Counted from the first letter of the stretch, positions 36,841 to 47,386 are shown. The stretch: DNA of 64,000 bases from Paenibacillus sp. FSL R5-0490 (GCF_001956215.1 NZ_MRTQ01000009.1:62001-126000); one strand, 5' to 3'. The notes: generated by a model from the letters alone, not told the origin. Program-made: numbers and translations.

Positions 36841-38523
36841 TTGTTAAATGAAATAACGATACGAAATTTTGCTATAATCGAAGCCCTTTCTGTCTCATTT
36901 GAAAAGGGCTTAACTGTTTTAACTGGTGAAACAGGGGCAGGAAAATCCATTATTATTGATGCCATTCACTTACTGGCTGGAGGCAGGGGATCTGCAGAGT
37001 TTGTCCGGCATGGTGAAGATAAGGCTGAGTTAGAGGGGCTTTTTATCCTGGATGATCATAAGCACCCTTGCTATAAACGAGCTGCAGAATTTGGGATAGA
37101 GATTGAAGATGGGATGATTGTTCTCCGCAGAGATATATCAAAGACAGGAAAAAGCATTTGCAGAGTGAACGGAAAGCTGGTCACTATTTCTGCTTTGAGG
37201 GAAATTGGAAGTTCACTTATTGATATACACGGTCAGCACGAACATCAGGAATTAATGAATGAAACCTTGCATCTTCCTCTTCTCGATCAGTTTGGAGGAA
37301 CGAAGATTTCTGCTTCCCTTTCTGAATATCAGGATATCTACAGATTATATGAAAGCACTTTGAAAAAGCTTAAGAATTTAAGTGAGAATGAACAGCAAAT
37401 GGCACACCGGCTTGATTTAATCCAATTTCAGCTTGATGAAATCCAGTCGGCACAGCTGAAATTGAATGAAGATGAGGATCTGATTGAAGAAAAGAGAAAG
37501 CTATCCAACTTTGAACGTATTTTTGATTCAGTTCAGTCTGGCTATAATGCTCTTCAAGGAGAGCAAAAAGGGCTCGATTGGATTGGGATGGTTATGGGGT
37601 ATATGAATGATGCCGCGGAATTGGACCCATCGTATAAAGAAATAGCTGAAAATGTGGCAAACAGCTTCTATTTGCTTGAAGATGCGGCCAGTTCCCTGCG
37701 CAATGAAATGGACTTTATGGAATATGATCCGCAGAGGCTGAATGAAATCGAAAACAGACTGAATGAAATAAATGGGCTAAAAAGAAAATATGGAAAAACG
37801 GTAGATGAAGTGCTGGAATACGCAGCAAAAATAGAAGAAGAAATTGAAACCCTGCAAAATAAAGAAACCCATATTGATAAGCTGCAAAAAGAAGTTGCTG
37901 CCCTGAAAAAAGACCTTATGGTTGAAGGGGAAGAGCTGAGCAAGCTGCGGAGAAAATCTGCCCTAAAGCTTACGAAGTTAATTCATAAAGAGCTTAAGGA
38001 ATTATACATGGAAAAAACAGTTTTTGAGGTAAGGTTCTTTTCTGATCCCGAAGTTCTTCTGAAAAATGGCATTGACAGAGCGGAATTCTATATTTCCACC
38101 AATCCGGGAGAACCGCTCAAGCCTCTGTCCAAGATTGCATCGGGAGGGGAATTATCCCGAATCATGCTTGCCTTAAAGAGTATCTTCTCAAAACATCAGG
38201 GTGTTACAAGTATTATCTTCGATGAAGTGGACACAGGCGTGAGCGGAAGAGTGGCTCAAGCCATCGCGGAAAAGATTCATCATGTTTCCGTGGATTCCCA
38301 GGTGCTTTGCATCTCTCACCTGCCACAGGTTGCAGCGATTGCAGATACTCATTTATTTATTGCTAAAAACACGAATGAAGGGCGGACCAAAACTACAGTG
38401 AAGCCTCTGAATGAAGAAGAGAAGATAAAAGAAATCAGCCGTATGATTTCTGGAGTGGAGATTACCGATTTGACAAAAGAGCATGCAAAAGAGCTGCTGC
38501 ATATGGCTAAACAGCTGAAATAA
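36841..38523 (+). CDS. recN: DNA repair protein RecN
   Basis: An SMC-like ATPase that gathers at double-strand breaks. The 560 residues have Walker A TGETGAGKS at 28-36, a central coiled coil (about 160-370) and a C-terminal half with SGGELSRIMLALK and IIFDEVDTGVSGRVAQAIA. The frame opens at GTG 36832, but AGGTG at 36830-36834 is six bases before TTG 36841, which matches the family start MLNEITIRNFAI. Confidence 0.95.
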   Translation: MLNEITIRNFAIIEALSVSFEKGLTVLTGETGAGKSIIIDAIHLLAGGRGSAEFVRHGEDKAELEGLFILDDHKHPCYKRAAEFGIEIEDGMIVLRRDISKTGKSICRVNGKLVTISALREIGSSLIDIHGQHEHQELMNETLHLPLLDQFGGTKISASLSEYQDIYRLYESTLKKLKNLSENEQQMAHRLDLIQFQLDEIQSAQLKLNEDEDLIEEKRKLSNFERIFDSVQSGYNALQGEQKGLDWIGMVMGYMNDAAELDPSYKEIAENVANSFYLLEDAASSLRNEMDFMEYDPQRLNEIENRLNEINGLKRKYGKTVDEVLEYAAKIEEEIETLQNKETHIDKLQKEVAALKKDLMVEGEELSKLRRKSALKLTKLIHKELKELYMEKTVFEVRFFSDPEVLLKNGIDRAEFYISTNPGEPLKPLSKIASGGELSRIMLALKSIFSKHQGVTSIIFDEVDTGVSGRVAQAIAEKIHHVSVDSQVLCISHLPQVAAIADTHLFIAKNTNEGRTKTTVKPLNEEEKIKEISRMISGVEITDLTKEHAKELLHMAKQLK

Positions 38524-38579
38524 TTATGATCCAATATCCGGTGTGTGCCCTTAAGCTGCGCAGCGATATCTAATACCTT

Positions 38580-38612
38580 GAAAAGCTATCCAAAGCAGGA
38601 TAGCTTTTTTTA
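38580..38612 (+). terminator. Terminator after recN
   Basis: AAAAGCTATCC pairs perfectly with GGATAGCTTTT around AAAGCA, followed by further T. Confidence 0.87.
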
Positions 38613-38705
38613 TGTTACTGGCAGTTATAAATGCCATCGATGCAGGCAAAATTAAAGATGTAGCCATTTGACGTGGATGGACTAGAAGCGAGGAGAGTGA
38701 AAAAT

Positions 38706-39995
38706 TTGACATATGATGTTTTGCGCAAAATAATTGGTGGAATTCTCCTTGTTTCATTAATTGCTTTAGGTTTTTCCAAGCCTGTTCAGGAATATTTGCA
38801 AATACCTGCAAATATTACCCTTTTTGAAGGGCAGCAGCTTGATCTTGCAAAGGCAGAAGCAGTGTCAGCCGGGCTGTCCATAGATAATACAAGTATTGCA
38901 CTTAAAGAAGATAACCATTCGATTTCGCTTTCAGCAAAAGAGAATGGAAAAAATGAAATGCTTCTCGAACTGGCAGGTTTTCCGATAAAGAAGGTTGATG
39001 TTCATGTCTTAAAAGATTTTAAAGTAATTCCAGGAGGCCAATCAATCGGGGTTAAACTAAATACAGTAGGTGTGTTAGTAGTGGGGCACCATCAGGTTAA
39101 TACGGCTGAAGGAAAAGCTTCGCCAGGCGAAACGGCCGGGATTAAAATCGGAGATATCATTACAGAAATCAATGGCAAGAAAATTGAAAAGATGTCAGAT
39201 GTTGCTCCTTTTGTTCAAGAAGCAGGCAAAAGCGGCAACCCGCTCCAAATCATTGTCAGCCGTGAAAGCGGGAAGGTGAAAACGGAGCTGACTCCTCTTA
39301 AAGAAAACGGAGAAGAAACCTATAAGCTTGGTTTATATATACGTGACTCAGCAGCAGGCATTGGGACGATGACTTTCTATCACCCGGAATCGAAAAAGTA
39401 TGGAGCCCTCGGACATGTTATTTCCGATATGGATACGAAAAAACCCATTGTTGTTGAAGACGGCCAAATTGTAAGATCGACTGTTACTTCCATTGAAAAA
39501 GGAAGCAATGGCAATCCAGGCGAAAAACTTGCACGATTTTCCTCAGATAAAGAAATAATCGGGAATATTGTCAGGAACAGTCCTTTCGGGATTTTTGGGG
39601 AATTAAACCGGGACATGAAAAATGGGATCTTTGACAAACCGATGCCAATAGCACTATCCCACCAAGTAAAAGAGGGGGCTGCTCAAATACTGACTGTAGT
39701 GGACAATGATGAAGTACAATTGTTTGATATTGAAATTGTCAGCACGATTCCGCAAAAGTTTCCGGCAACAAAAGGAATGGTCATAAAAGTGACGGATCAG
39801 AAGCTCCTCGATAAAACAGGCGGCATTGTCCAGGGGATGAGCGGAAGCCCGATCATTCAGGATGGAAGGATTATTGGAGCGGTAACACACGTATTTGTAA
39901 ATGACCCTACTTCAGGATATGGTGTTCATATCGAATGGATGCTAAATGAAGCAGGCATCAATATATATGAAAAAGCAGAAGAAAAAGCATCCTAA
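38706..39995 (+). CDS. spoIVB: SpoIVB serine peptidase
   Basis: Forespore-made signalling protease (family S55) that crosses into the intermembrane space and triggers sigma-K processing. The 429 residues carry an N-terminal transmembrane segment ([15 protein letters not shown]), a PDZ domain around [23 protein letters not shown] in shorter blocks, and the peptidase domain with histidine in [12 protein letters not shown] and serine in [18 protein letters not shown] at 38691-38695 is one base from GTG 38697 but ten from TTG 38706, so TTG is chosen. It precedes spo0A as in other bacilli. Confidence 0.93.
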   Translation: MTYDVLRKIIGGILLVSLIALGFSKPVQEYLQIPANITLFEGQQLDLAKAEAVSAGLSIDNTSIALKEDNHSISLSAKENGKNEMLLELAGFPIKKVDVHVLKDFKVIPGGQSIGVKLNTVGVLVVGHHQVNTAEGKASPGETAGIKIGDIITEINGKKIEKMSDVAPFVQEAGKSGNPLQIIVSRESGKVKTELTPLKENGEETYKLGLYIRDSAAGIGTMTFYHPESKKYGALGHVISDMDTKKPIVVEDGQIVRSTVTSIEKGSNGNPGEKLARFSSDKEIIGNIVRNSPFGIFGELNRDMKNGIFDKPMPIALSHQVKEGAAQILTVVDNDEVQLFDIEIVSTIPQKFPATKGMVIKVTDQKLLDKTGGIVQGMSGSPIIQDGRIIGAVTHVFVNDPTSGYGVHIEWMLNEAGINIYEKAEEKAS

Positions 39996-40007
39996 TACGG
40001 GGAATGG

Positions 40008-40042
40008 ATCAAAAAAAGGCGGGGAAATCCCGTCTTTTTGAT
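40008..40042 (+). terminator. Terminator after spoIVB
   Basis: An A-rich arm ending GGCGGG pairs with CCCGTC plus a T run around GAAAT-like loop bases, forming a stem of over ten pairs. Confidence 0.8.
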
Positions 40043-40075
40043 TTTTTATGTTAAAATGACGATAATTAAAGATTT

Positions 40076-40082
40076 TTCGACA
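40076..40082 (-). promoter_or_regulatory. 0A box upstream of spo0A
   Basis: TTCGACA, the reverse complement of the Spo0A~P site TGTCGAA, lies about 230 bases before spo0A. Confidence 0.6.
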
Positions 40083-40188
40083 AGTTTACACGAATTGCAA
40101 GGAGTATGGCGAAACTGGTCGAAAACAGAAGAAAACAAAAGAAAAAATGAGATTTCGCTGGTTTTTTAAGAAAATTTCAAAAAAGTAG

Positions 40189-40213
40189 AGGAATTTTTGT
40201 TGCATTGTCGAAT
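40189..40213 (+). promoter_or_regulatory. Sigma-H promoter of spo0A overlapped by a 0A box
   Basis: The -35 AGGAATT (40189-40195) and the -10 GTCGAAT (40207-40213) fit the sigma-H consensus. TGTCGAA at 40206-40212, a perfect 0A box, covers the -10. This mirrors the sporulation promoter of B. subtilis spo0A, with autoregulation by Spo0A~P. Confidence 0.85.
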
Positions 40214-40307
40214 TTCTCATTTAGAATAGAACATAGATATCATAAAAAGAGCGTGTTCAAAATGAACATTCATTAAAGAGACCATAATGGGCCGAGGAGG
40301 AAAGTAA

Positions 40308-41096
40308 GTGAAGAAAATAAAAGTTTGTGTTGTGGATGATAATAGGGAACTGGTCGGGCTTTTAGAGGAATATATATCTTCCCAGGAGGATATGGAAGTT
40401 TCGGGTGTTGCACATAATGGACAGGATTGCCTCGACATTTTAGAGCAGACACAGCCTGATGTTCTAGTGCTGGATATCATCATGCCTCACTTGGATGGAC
40501 TTGCTGTACTCGAGAAAATGAGAGAATTAAATTTGAATGCACTGCCTAATGTAATTATGCTTACTGCATTCGGCCAGGAGGATGTCACCAAAAAGGCAGT
40601 GGATTTGGGAGCATCTTACTTTATTCTTAAACCATTTGATATGGACAATTTGGCAAGCCATATCCGTCAGGTCAGCGGAAAATCCAGCTCATTTCTCCGC
40701 AAACCCGTTCCATCTTACCGTCCCCAGGCAGAAGCGAAGCCAAAGAACCTGGATGCCAGCATTACCAGCATCATTCATGAAATTGGCGTACCTGCTCATA
40801 TTAAAGGATACTTATATCTTCGTGAAGCGATTTCAATGGTGTACAATGATATCGAACTTCTCGGTTCCATTACAAAAGTGCTGTACCCTGATATTGCTAA
40901 AAAATTCAATACGACTGCAAGCCGGGTTGAACGCGCGATCCGCCATGCTATTGAAGTTGCCTGGAGCCGCGGTAATATAGATTCGATTTCCTCTCTTTTC
41001 GGATATACAGTCAGCATGACTAAAGCAAAGCCGACTAACTCCGAGTTTATTGCCATGGTTGCGGATAAACTTCGTCTCGAGCATAAGGCTTCTTGA
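40308..41096 (+). CDS. spo0A: Sporulation master regulator Spo0A
   Basis: Response regulator at the end of the phosphorelay. The 262 residues comprise a receiver domain (acidic D10 and D11, phosphoacceptor D56 in [10 protein letters not shown], lysine in FILKPFD) and a C-terminal DNA-binding domain with the conserved [18 protein letters not shown] and [18 protein letters not shown]. The start is GTG with GAGGAGGAAAG upstream. Promoter elements are described separately. Confidence 0.98.
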   Translation: MKKIKVCVVDDNRELVGLLEEYISSQEDMEVSGVAHNGQDCLDILEQTQPDVLVLDIIMPHLDGLAVLEKMRELNLNALPNVIMLTAFGQEDVTKKAVDLGASYFILKPFDMDNLASHIRQVSGKSSSFLRKPVPSYRPQAEAKPKNLDASITSIIHEIGVPAHIKGYLYLREAISMVYNDIELLGSITKVLYPDIAKKFNTTASRVERAIRHAIEVAWSRGNIDSISSLFGYTVSMTKAKPTNSEFIAMVADKLRLEHKAS

Positions 41097-41135
41097 AAGG
41101 GTAAGGACTTATAAAAAATTTTATTTAATTTGCTG

Positions 41136-41157
41136 CGCTCCTATTGGGGCGTTTTTT
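41136..41157 (+). terminator. Terminator after spo0A
   Basis: CGCTCC pairs with GGGGCG (one G-T pair) around TATT, followed by six T. Confidence 0.75.
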
Positions 41158-41188
41158 ATTTTTCCTCATGAAATAAAGCTGAGATAAA

Positions 41189-41226
41189 AAAAGGTTCAGT
41201 TTGAATATTTCAAACTGAACCTTTAC
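41189..41226 (-). terminator. Terminator of the yycC-yqzF transcript
   Basis: A 16-bp perfect stem, AAAGGTTCAGTTTGAA with its complement, and a run of A on the left that reads as T on the minus strand. Confidence 0.85.
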
Positions 41227-41227
41227 T

Positions 41228-41368
41228 TTATTTGTTTTCTTCTTTCTCAAGCTCCATCATTTTTTGGATCAAGATATGCTGAGGCATGTGCATGAGTTGC
41301 TCAAGAGGAAGATTAAGTTTTTCAGCGAGCTTTAGTGCTGTTTCCGGTGATATCTGCAGCGGCTTCAC
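41228..41368 (-). CDS. YycC-like small protein
   Basis: A 46-residue protein starting at GTG, six bases after GGGGG. The sequence begins with a KPLQISPETALKLAEKLNLP stretch and continues LEQLMHMPQHILIQKMMELE. This strongly resembles the small YycC family of bacilli, whose function I do not know. It is helical, with no membrane segment. It is followed by a strong terminator and preceded by the YqzF gene on the same strand, so the two form a small operon. Confidence 0.75.
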   Translation of the reverse strand: MKPLQISPETALKLAEKLNLPLEQLMHMPQHILIQKMMELEKEENK

Positions 41369-41385
41369 TATTATCCCCCACTAAC

Positions 41386-41622
41386 TTATTTAGATTTAAA
41401 ACGATCCTGGACTTTGTTTCTTTTTCGGTCACGATAAAGAATAAACCCTGCGATGAAGCCAAGTCCTATAATCAAGAAAAGGAAACCTGACACAAATTGA
41501 AGCCATAAATATGGAAATGGGCTTTGCAGGATGCCAAAGACCATATCTCTCATTAATTTTATCCCATACACAGCCAATATGCCCGGCAGGAGTAAAATTA
41601 ATAAAGCAATTAGTCTTATCAT
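41386..41622 (-). CDS. yqzF: DUF2627 family membrane protein YqzF
   Basis: A 78-residue protein with two transmembrane helices (residues about 4-22 and 42-62) and a basic cytoplasmic end (YRDRKRNKVQDRFKSK). It matches the DUF2627/YqzF family located near the bkd genes in B. subtilis. Function unknown. GAAGGGAA precedes the start. Divergent from bkdR. Confidence 0.8.
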   Translation of the reverse strand: MIRLIALLILLLPGILAVYGIKLMRDMVFGILQSPFPYLWLQFVSGFLFLIIGLGFIAGFILYRDRKRNKVQDRFKSK

Positions 41623-41678
41623 AAAAAAATTCCCTTCAAATCAAGTTGCCTACCGAAATCATAAATCATTAAAGAAAT

Positions 41679-41706
41679 TTGTCAAGTGCTTCTGCTATGC
41701 TAAAAT
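41679..41706 (+). promoter_or_regulatory. Sigma-A promoter of bkdR
   Basis: TTGTCA (41679-41684), a 16-base spacer and TAAAAT (41701-41706) preceded by TGC, an extended -10. The leader would be about 60 bases. Confidence 0.6.
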
Positions 41707-41775
41707 AAAACATGAAGAATATTGCAGAAATTTTTATTAAATATGCAAGAATTTTCAATGAAAGCAGGTATGACT

Positions 41776-43839
41776 ATGCAAACAGTGATGATTGTCGGTG
41801 CAGGAAAAGGCGGTACCGCCATCCTAAAAATAATAAAAGAAACGGCAGTTTTGGATGTAAAAGCCATGGTGGATATCGACCCTGATGCCGAAGGACTTCT
41901 GCTTGCCAAAGAAAGCGGCATCCCAACCGGCGCTGATTGGCGACAGTTCATGGAACAAGATATTGACATCATTATTGAAGTTACCGGGCAGGAGCAGGTG
42001 TTCATTGACATTAGGGAAGCCAGAAGCAAAAATACAGTTCTAATACCTGGAAGTGTAGCTTTTTTAATCGCGAAATTACTTGAGGAAAAGGAAGAGCTGA
42101 TTTCGAAATTCAGAAATGAAACATATAAGCATGACTTGATTTTTAATTCGACCGATGACGGAATGATTGTAATAAATAACCAAACTGAAATTATAGTCTT
42201 TAATCGCAGTGCGGAAAGAATGACAGGAATAAATAGGAAAGATGCTCTAGGGAAGAAAATTAATGAAATCATTACCGACAGCATGCTTCCCAGAGTTATG
42301 TCAACAAGGAGAATTGAAGCGAATCAGGAAATGACTTTGGCTAATGGTCTCAAAATTATTACGACAAGAATACCTATGCTCGGTGAAAATAACGAATTAA
42401 TGGGTGCTTTTGCCGTTTTTAAGGATATTACAGAAGTGGTTTCACTTGCGGAAGAAATAACGAATTTGAAAGACATACAGACGATGCTTCAGGCAATTAT
42501 TCAATCAAGTGAGGAAGCCATCTCCGTTGTTGATGAAAATGGGAAAGGGATTTTGATCAATCCGGCTTACTCCAGGCTTACAGGTCTGGAGGAGGAAAAA
42601 GTAATCGGAAAGCCTGCTACAGCAGATATATCAGAAGGTGAAAGCGTTCATATGAAGGTCCTTCAAACGCGAAGAGCGATGAGAGGTGTGGCCATGAGGG
42701 TCGGACCAAAGAGAAAGGATGTAATTGTAAACGTTGCCCCTGTTATTGTTGATGGGAAATTAAAAGGGAGTGTTGGTGTTATTCACGACGTTTCGGAAAT
42801 TCAAAATCTGAACCGTGAATTAAACCGGGCCAGACAGATTATTCGCACACTGGAAGCGAAATATTCATTCGAGGATATAATTGGAACATCTGAAGAGATG
42901 ACCATTGCAATTGAACAGGCAAGACTTGGAGCTAAAACTCCTGCCACAGTATTGCTGAGAGGAGAGTCCGGGACAGGTAAAGAGCTTTTCGCTCACGCTA
43001 TACACAATGCAAGCGACCGAAAATATAACAAGTTTATCAGGGTGAATTGTGCCGCTTTATCAGAATCTCTTTTGGAAAGTGAATTATTCGGTTATGAAGA
43101 GGGGGCATTCTCGGGTGCAAAAAGAGGCGGCAAAAGAGGTTTATTTGAAGAAGCTGATAAAGGCAGTATTTTTCTGGATGAAATTGGCGAGCTGACAGCT
43201 AACACTCAGGCGAAGCTGCTCAGGGTTCTTCAGGAACATGAAATTACAAGAGTGGGAGGGACCAAGCCTATTTCAATTGATGTCCGGATTATAGCCGCGA
43301 CCAATGTCAATTTAGAAAAAGGAATTGCAGAAGGGACCTTTAGGGAAGACTTATACTACAGGCTGAATAGAATGCCCATACATATTCCTTCCTTAAGGCG
43401 CAGGAAGGAGGATATTCCTTTGCTGTGCAGCAGACTTATTCAAAAGATTAACCAGGAATATGGGCGGAATGTAGAAGGTGTGACAGAACAAGCTGTTGAT
43501 AAGCTGATGGCCTATAATTGGCCGGGGAATGTGAGGGAACTTGATAATATCCTGGGCAGAGCCATCATTTTTATGAACTACAACGAAACGCAAATAGAAG
43601 AACGGCATATTCCCGACCTGGGTGCCAATAATCCGTCACCCAATATTGAAGTAAGTGAAGAAGTTCAGAATAAATCATTAACTCAAATGGTTGAGCAGTA
43701 TGAGGCAAGGGTGATCAGGCAAACTCTTCAAAAGCTGGATGGAAATAAAACTAAGACAGCTAAAATGCTTGGACTCTCAGTCAGGAATCTATATTATAAA
43801 TTGGAGAAATACGAAATTGCAAAACCTGGCATGCAATAA
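41776..43839 (+). CDS. bkdR: Sigma-54-dependent activator BkdR
   Basis: Activator of the branched-chain keto acid operon with SigL RNA polymerase. The 687-residue protein has an N-terminal Rossmann-like region ([15 protein letters not shown]), two PAS domains (about 120-235 and 240-350), an AAA+ domain with Walker A GESGTGKE at 396-403, Walker B FLDEIGE, and a Fis-type helix-turn-helix ([22 protein letters not shown] in shorter pieces). The sigma-54 contact loop reads GAFSGA (443-448) instead of the usual GAFTGA. Several ATGs are in frame; AGGT seven bases before 41776 and the family start [13 protein letters not shown] choose it. Its stop codon lies inside the first operator-like repeat. Confidence 0.93.
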   Translation: MQTVMIVGAGKGGTAILKIIKETAVLDVKAMVDIDPDAEGLLLAKESGIPTGADWRQFMEQDIDIIIEVTGQEQVFIDIREARSKNTVLIPGSVAFLIAKLLEEKEELISKFRNETYKHDLIFNSTDDGMIVINNQTEIIVFNRSAERMTGINRKDALGKKINEIITDSMLPRVMSTRRIEANQEMTLANGLKIITTRIPMLGENNELMGAFAVFKDITEVVSLAEEITNLKDIQTMLQAIIQSSEEAISVVDENGKGILINPAYSRLTGLEEEKVIGKPATADISEGESVHMKVLQTRRAMRGVAMRVGPKRKDVIVNVAPVIVDGKLKGSVGVIHDVSEIQNLNRELNRARQIIRTLEAKYSFEDIIGTSEEMTIAIEQARLGAKTPATVLLRGESGTGKELFAHAIHNASDRKYNKFIRVNCAALSESLLESELFGYEEGAFSGAKRGGKRGLFEEADKGSIFLDEIGELTANTQAKLLRVLQEHEITRVGGTKPISIDVRIIAATNVNLEKGIAEGTFREDLYYRLNRMPIHIPSLRRRKEDIPLLCSRLIQKINQEYGRNVEGVTEQAVDKLMAYNWPGNVRELDNILGRAIIFMNYNETQIEERHIPDLGANNPSPNIEVSEEVQNKSLTQMVEQYEARVIRQTLQKLDGNKTKTAKMLGLSVRNLYYKLEKYEIAKPGMQ

Positions 43840-43865
43840 ATTGCGCATTGTGCAATAAATTGCAC
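43832..43865 (+). promoter_or_regulatory. Twin upstream activation repeats for BkdR
   Basis: TGCAATAAATTGCGC (43832-43846) and TGCAATAAATTGCAC (43851-43865) are near-identical palindromic repeats 19 bases apart, on the same helix face. They lie about 45-75 bases upstream of the -24 element, a typical enhancer position for a sigma-54 activator. The bkdR TAA (43837-43839) is within the first copy. Confidence 0.7.
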
Positions 43866-43906
43866 GCTTTAGTTTGATGAATAAAGCGTTTTCACGGTTT
43901 TTAAAG

Positions 43907-43923
43907 TTGGCACACTTCTTGCA
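43907..43923 (+). promoter_or_regulatory. Sigma-54 (-24/-12) promoter of the ptb-bkd operon
   Basis: TTGGCACACTTCTTGCA carries GG at 43909-43910 and GC at 43921-43922 with ten bases between, the exact sigma-54 consensus (TGGCAC-N5-TTGCA). Confidence 0.93.
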
Positions 43924-44021
43924 AGTATAATAAACGGAAGAACATCAGGAAAATGGCGTCGATCATTTTAAGTTTCCTGAACCTAAGACGCCTGCGCTTT
44001 TCATGTAAGGGGGTTGAACAG

Positions 44022-44924
44022 ATGACATTGGATTCGCTTCTAACGAAAGCAACCCAATATGGTGAGAAAACCGTTGCCGTAGCTGCAGCGGAAGACGAAG
44101 AAGTTCTCGAAGCAGTTGCTGAAGCAATTAAGCTGAACTTAGCAAGCTTTTTATTGTTCGGGGACGAAGGAAAAATCCGCAAAATTCTGAACGAGAAGCA
44201 TAGCGAAGCAGCAGAAAGCCCTAAAGTTGAAATCGTTCATACAGAATCGGCTGCGCATGCAGCGGAATTGTCTGTAAGGGCTGTGAAGGAACAGAAGGCC
44301 AATGTGCTGATGAAGGGGAATATCCCGACGGCAGGCATTTTAAAAGCTGTCTTAAATAAAGAATTTGGCTTAAGAACAGGAAATGTGTTATCACATGTGG
44401 CTGTTTTTGAGGTCCCAGGTTTTGAACGGTTTACAATCGTAACGGATGCAGCTATGAATATTGCACCTGATCTTAATCAAAAAGCACAAATATTGAAAAA
44501 TGCAGTTCATATTGCAAGAAGCATAGGGATTGAAAATCCTCTTGCAGCTCCGATTGCTGCAGTAGAGGTGGTTAATCCTGCTATGCAGGCTACTTTGGAT
44601 GCTGCAGCATTAACTCTTATGAACCAAAGGGGGCAGATAAAAGATTGTATAGTCGATGGTCCTCTGGCTCTGGACAATGCTATTTCTTTTGAAGCAGCTG
44701 AACATAAGGGAATCAAAAGCAAAGTTGCCGGACAGGCAGATATTTTATTGGTGCCGACTATAGAAGTTGGGAATGCTTTATATAAATCACTTGTCTATTT
44801 TGCAAAAGCAAAAGTAGGAGCCGTTATCGCAGGGGCGAAAGCGCCAATCGTTCTTACTTCAAGGGCTGATTCGGCTGAAAGCAAGGTTTATTCATTGGCA
44901 TTAGCGATATGCTCAGCAAAGTAA
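44022..44924 (+). CDS. ptb: Phosphate butyryltransferase
   Basis: Converts butyryl- or branched acyl-CoA with phosphate to acyl phosphate, which Buk uses to make ATP. The 300-residue protein belongs to the phosphate acetyl/butyryltransferase family, with VLMKGNIPTAGILKAVL and the nucleotide/CoA region near SKVAGQADILLVPTIEVGNALYK in parts. AAGGGGGTTGAACAG precedes ATG 44022; the extension to 43953 is rejected because it overlaps the transcript start region. It is the first gene behind the sigma-54 promoter. Confidence 0.93.
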   Translation: MTLDSLLTKATQYGEKTVAVAAAEDEEVLEAVAEAIKLNLASFLLFGDEGKIRKILNEKHSEAAESPKVEIVHTESAAHAAELSVRAVKEQKANVLMKGNIPTAGILKAVLNKEFGLRTGNVLSHVAVFEVPGFERFTIVTDAAMNIAPDLNQKAQILKNAVHIARSIGIENPLAAPIAAVEVVNPAMQATLDAAALTLMNQRGQIKDCIVDGPLALDNAISFEAAEHKGIKSKVAGQADILLVPTIEVGNALYKSLVYFAKAKVGAVIAGAKAPIVLTSRADSAESKVYSLALAICSAK

Positions 44925-45005
44925 TTCGCTGATATTCAGCATTTAAATAAAAAAGTTTAATCAAACGAACATAAATTTTTTCATAATCCGGGGAGGAAAT
45001 AGAAC

Positions 45006-46100
45006 ATGGAAATCTTCAAATACTTAGAAACTTACGATTACGAACAAGTGGTGTTTTGTCAGGACAAACAATCAGGCTTAAAAGCTATTATTGCTATTCA
45101 TGACACTACTTTAGGTCCTGCGCTTGGCGGTACACGCATGTGGACTTATGAATCTGAAGAGGCAGCTATTGAGGATGCTTTGCGCCTTGCACGCGGCATG
45201 ACTTATAAGAATGCTGCAGCAGGCTTAAACCTTGGGGGCGGTAAAACAGTTATTATCGGCGATCCGCGCAAAGACAAAAACGAAGAGATGTTCCGTGCTT
45301 TCGGACGTTACATCCAAGGATTAAATGGACGCTATATTACTGCAGAGGACGTAGGCACTACTGTAGCTGATATGGATCTGATCCATGAGGAAACAGATTA
45401 TGTAACAGGTATTTCACCTGCCTTCGGTTCTTCAGGCAACCCTTCACCAGTTACAGCTTATGGCGTATACAGAGGAATGAAGGCAGCAGCAAAGGCTGCA
45501 TTCGGAACTGACTCTCTAGAAGGCAAAACAATTGCCGTTCAGGGTGTTGGAAACGTAGCGTTCAATCTTTGCCGTCATCTGCATGAAGAAGGTGCACAGC
45601 TAATTGTAACAGATATTAATAAAGAAGCAGTTCAGCGTGCGGTTGAAGAGTTCGGTGCCAAAGCGGTTGAACCAAATGAAATTTATGGTGTTGAATGTGA
45701 TATTTATGCACCATGTGCTTTAGGTGCAACAGTTAATGATGATACAATTCCGCAGCTGAAAGCAAAAGTAATTGCTGGAGCCGCCAACAATCAGCTTAAA
45801 GAAACCCGCCATGGTGATTTAATCCATGAAATGGGCATTGTTTATGCACCTGATTATGTAATTAATGCAGGCGGAGTTATCAATGTTGCAGATGAGCTGT
45901 ACGGTTACAACCGTGAACGTGCAATGAAAAAAGTTGAAACTGTATACAACAATATTGAAAAAGTTATTGATATTGCTAAAAGGGATGGAATTCCGACATA
46001 TAAAGCGGCTGACCGCATGGTTGAGGAAAGAATTGAAAGAATGCGTAATTCACGCGGACAATTCCTCCAAAACGGCCATCATATCCTGAGCCGCAGATAG
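45006..46100 (+). CDS. bcd: Leucine dehydrogenase
   Basis: NAD-dependent oxidative deamination of leucine, valine and isoleucine to the keto acids that the BKD complex oxidises. The 364 residues show [11 protein letters not shown], the catalytic-lysine block [15 protein letters not shown], and the NAD motif [28 protein letters not shown] precedes ATG. A hairpin (CGCTGAATT with AATTCAGCG, 46148-46168) follows in the gap before buk. Confidence 0.96.
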   Translation: MEIFKYLETYDYEQVVFCQDKQSGLKAIIAIHDTTLGPALGGTRMWTYESEEAAIEDALRLARGMTYKNAAAGLNLGGGKTVIIGDPRKDKNEEMFRAFGRYIQGLNGRYITAEDVGTTVADMDLIHEETDYVTGISPAFGSSGNPSPVTAYGVYRGMKAAAKAAFGTDSLEGKTIAVQGVGNVAFNLCRHLHEEGAQLIVTDINKEAVQRAVEEFGAKAVEPNEIYGVECDIYAPCALGATVNDDTIPQLKAKVIAGAANNQLKETRHGDLIHEMGIVYAPDYVINAGGVINVADELYGYNRERAMKKVETVYNNIEKVIDIAKRDGIPTYKAADRMVEERIERMRNSRGQFLQNGHHILSRR

Positions 46101-46147
46101 GTTTTAGGAGAAAGAGGAATTTAGTCTGTCTTTCCTGAAATGCAGAG

Positions 46148-46168
46148 CGCTGAATTATGAATTCAGCG
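46148..46168 (+). other. Intercistronic hairpin between bcd and buk
   Basis: A nine-base-pair perfect stem (CGCTGAATT/AATTCAGCG) with an ATG loop, followed by TCTTTGCCTTT. The weak T tail suggests a partial terminator or an RNA-processing or stability structure rather than a full stop. Confidence 0.55.
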
Positions 46169-46276
46169 TCTTTGCCTTTAAAAGCAGAGTAGAAAAAAAT
46201 GCAGCGGCAGATAAAGTACCCTGAGTAAGAGTATGCTTTTACAAGGGAGATTTCCGCTCTTTATGGAGGTTTAAAC

Positions 46277-47386
46277 GTGCTAGAACAAGAACATCGAATT
46301 CTCGTCATCAATCCGGGATCCACTTCAACTAAGATTGGAGTTTTCGATAATGAGATCTCTGTCCTGGAGAAGACATTACGCCATGATGCAGATGTCATTA
46401 ACTCTTATGAAAGTATTATCGATCAGTATGAATTCCGCAAGCAGACCATTTTAGAGACGCTGGATCATGAAGGAATCAATATTTCCAAATTAAGTGCAGT
46501 GTGCGGCCGGGGCGGGCTGCTTCGTCCAATTGAAGGAGGCACATATTCTGTTAATGATGCAATGCTTGGTGATCTTCGTGCCGGTTTTGCTGGTCAGCAT
46601 GCTTCTAACCTTGGCGGAATCCTGGCATATGAGATTGCTTCGGGTTTAAATATTCCATCGTTCATTGTTGATCCGGTTGTGGTTGATGAACTGGACCCAA
46701 TTGCCCGTATTTCAGGCTTTTCAATGATAGAAAGAAAAAGTATTTTCCATGCTTTGAATCAGAAAGCTGTTGCCAGGAGAGTGGCCAAGGAGCTCGGCAA
46801 AAAGTATGAGGAGCTTAACCTGATCGTCACACATATGGGCGGAGGTATTACTGTTGGCGCTCATAAAAAAGGCAGAGTAGTGGATGTCAATAACGGACTT
46901 CATGGAGACGGGCCGTTCAGTCCGGAACGGGCAGGTACAGTACCTGCCGGTGATCTGGTGGGACTTTGCTACTCAGGCAGCTTTTATCGTGAAGAAGTGA
47001 TGAAGAAACTTGTTGGACAAGGCGGTCTCGTTGGTTACCTGGGAACAAATGATGCCGTAAAGGTTGAAAAGATGATTGAAAACGGAGATGAGAAAGCAAA
47101 GCTTGTCTACTCCGCAATGGCTTATCAGGTGGCTAAGGAGATTGGTTCTGCCAGTGCAGTGCTTGGCGGAAAGGTTGATGCCATTATCCTTACGGGCGGT
47201 CTTGCCTATGGCAAGGGCTTTGTAAAAGAAATCAGTGAGCGGATTAACTGGATAGCAGATGTCATCGTCCAGCCTGGTGAAAATGAGCTTCAGGCACTGG
47301 CGGAAGGTGCACTTCGCGTCCTGCGCGGTGAAGAGACTGAAAAAGAATATCCCGGAAAAACAGCTGGGAAAGCAGCATTGAAATAG
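46277..47386 (+). CDS. buk: Butyrate kinase
   Basis: Makes ATP from acyl phosphate, releasing butyrate or branched-chain fatty acids. The 369-residue acetate/butyrate-kinase fold shows [19 protein letters not shown] at the start, [15 protein letters not shown] and [15 protein letters not shown]. The start is GTG with TGGAGGTTTAAAC upstream. With ptb it gives substrate-level ATP from acyl-CoA. Confidence 0.95.
   Translation: MLEQEHRILVINPGSTSTKIGVFDNEISVLEKTLRHDADVINSYESIIDQYEFRKQTILETLDHEGINISKLSAVCGRGGLLRPIEGGTYSVNDAMLGDLRAGFAGQHASNLGGILAYEIASGLNIPSFIVDPVVVDELDPIARISGFSMIERKSIFHALNQKAVARRVAKELGKKYEELNLIVTHMGGGITVGAHKKGRVVDVNNGLHGDGPFSPERAGTVPAGDLVGLCYSGSFYREEVMKKLVGQGGLVGYLGTNDAVKVEKMIENGDEKAKLVYSAMAYQVAKEIGSASAVLGGKVDAIILTGGLAYGKGFVKEISERINWIADVIVQPGENELQALAEGALRVLRGEETEKEYPGKTAGKAALK

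Noticed and set aside
41700..42284. 194-codon minus-strand frame over the bkdR start
   Set aside because: Antisense to the conserved N terminus of BkdR, no ribosome-binding site and no recognisable domain.
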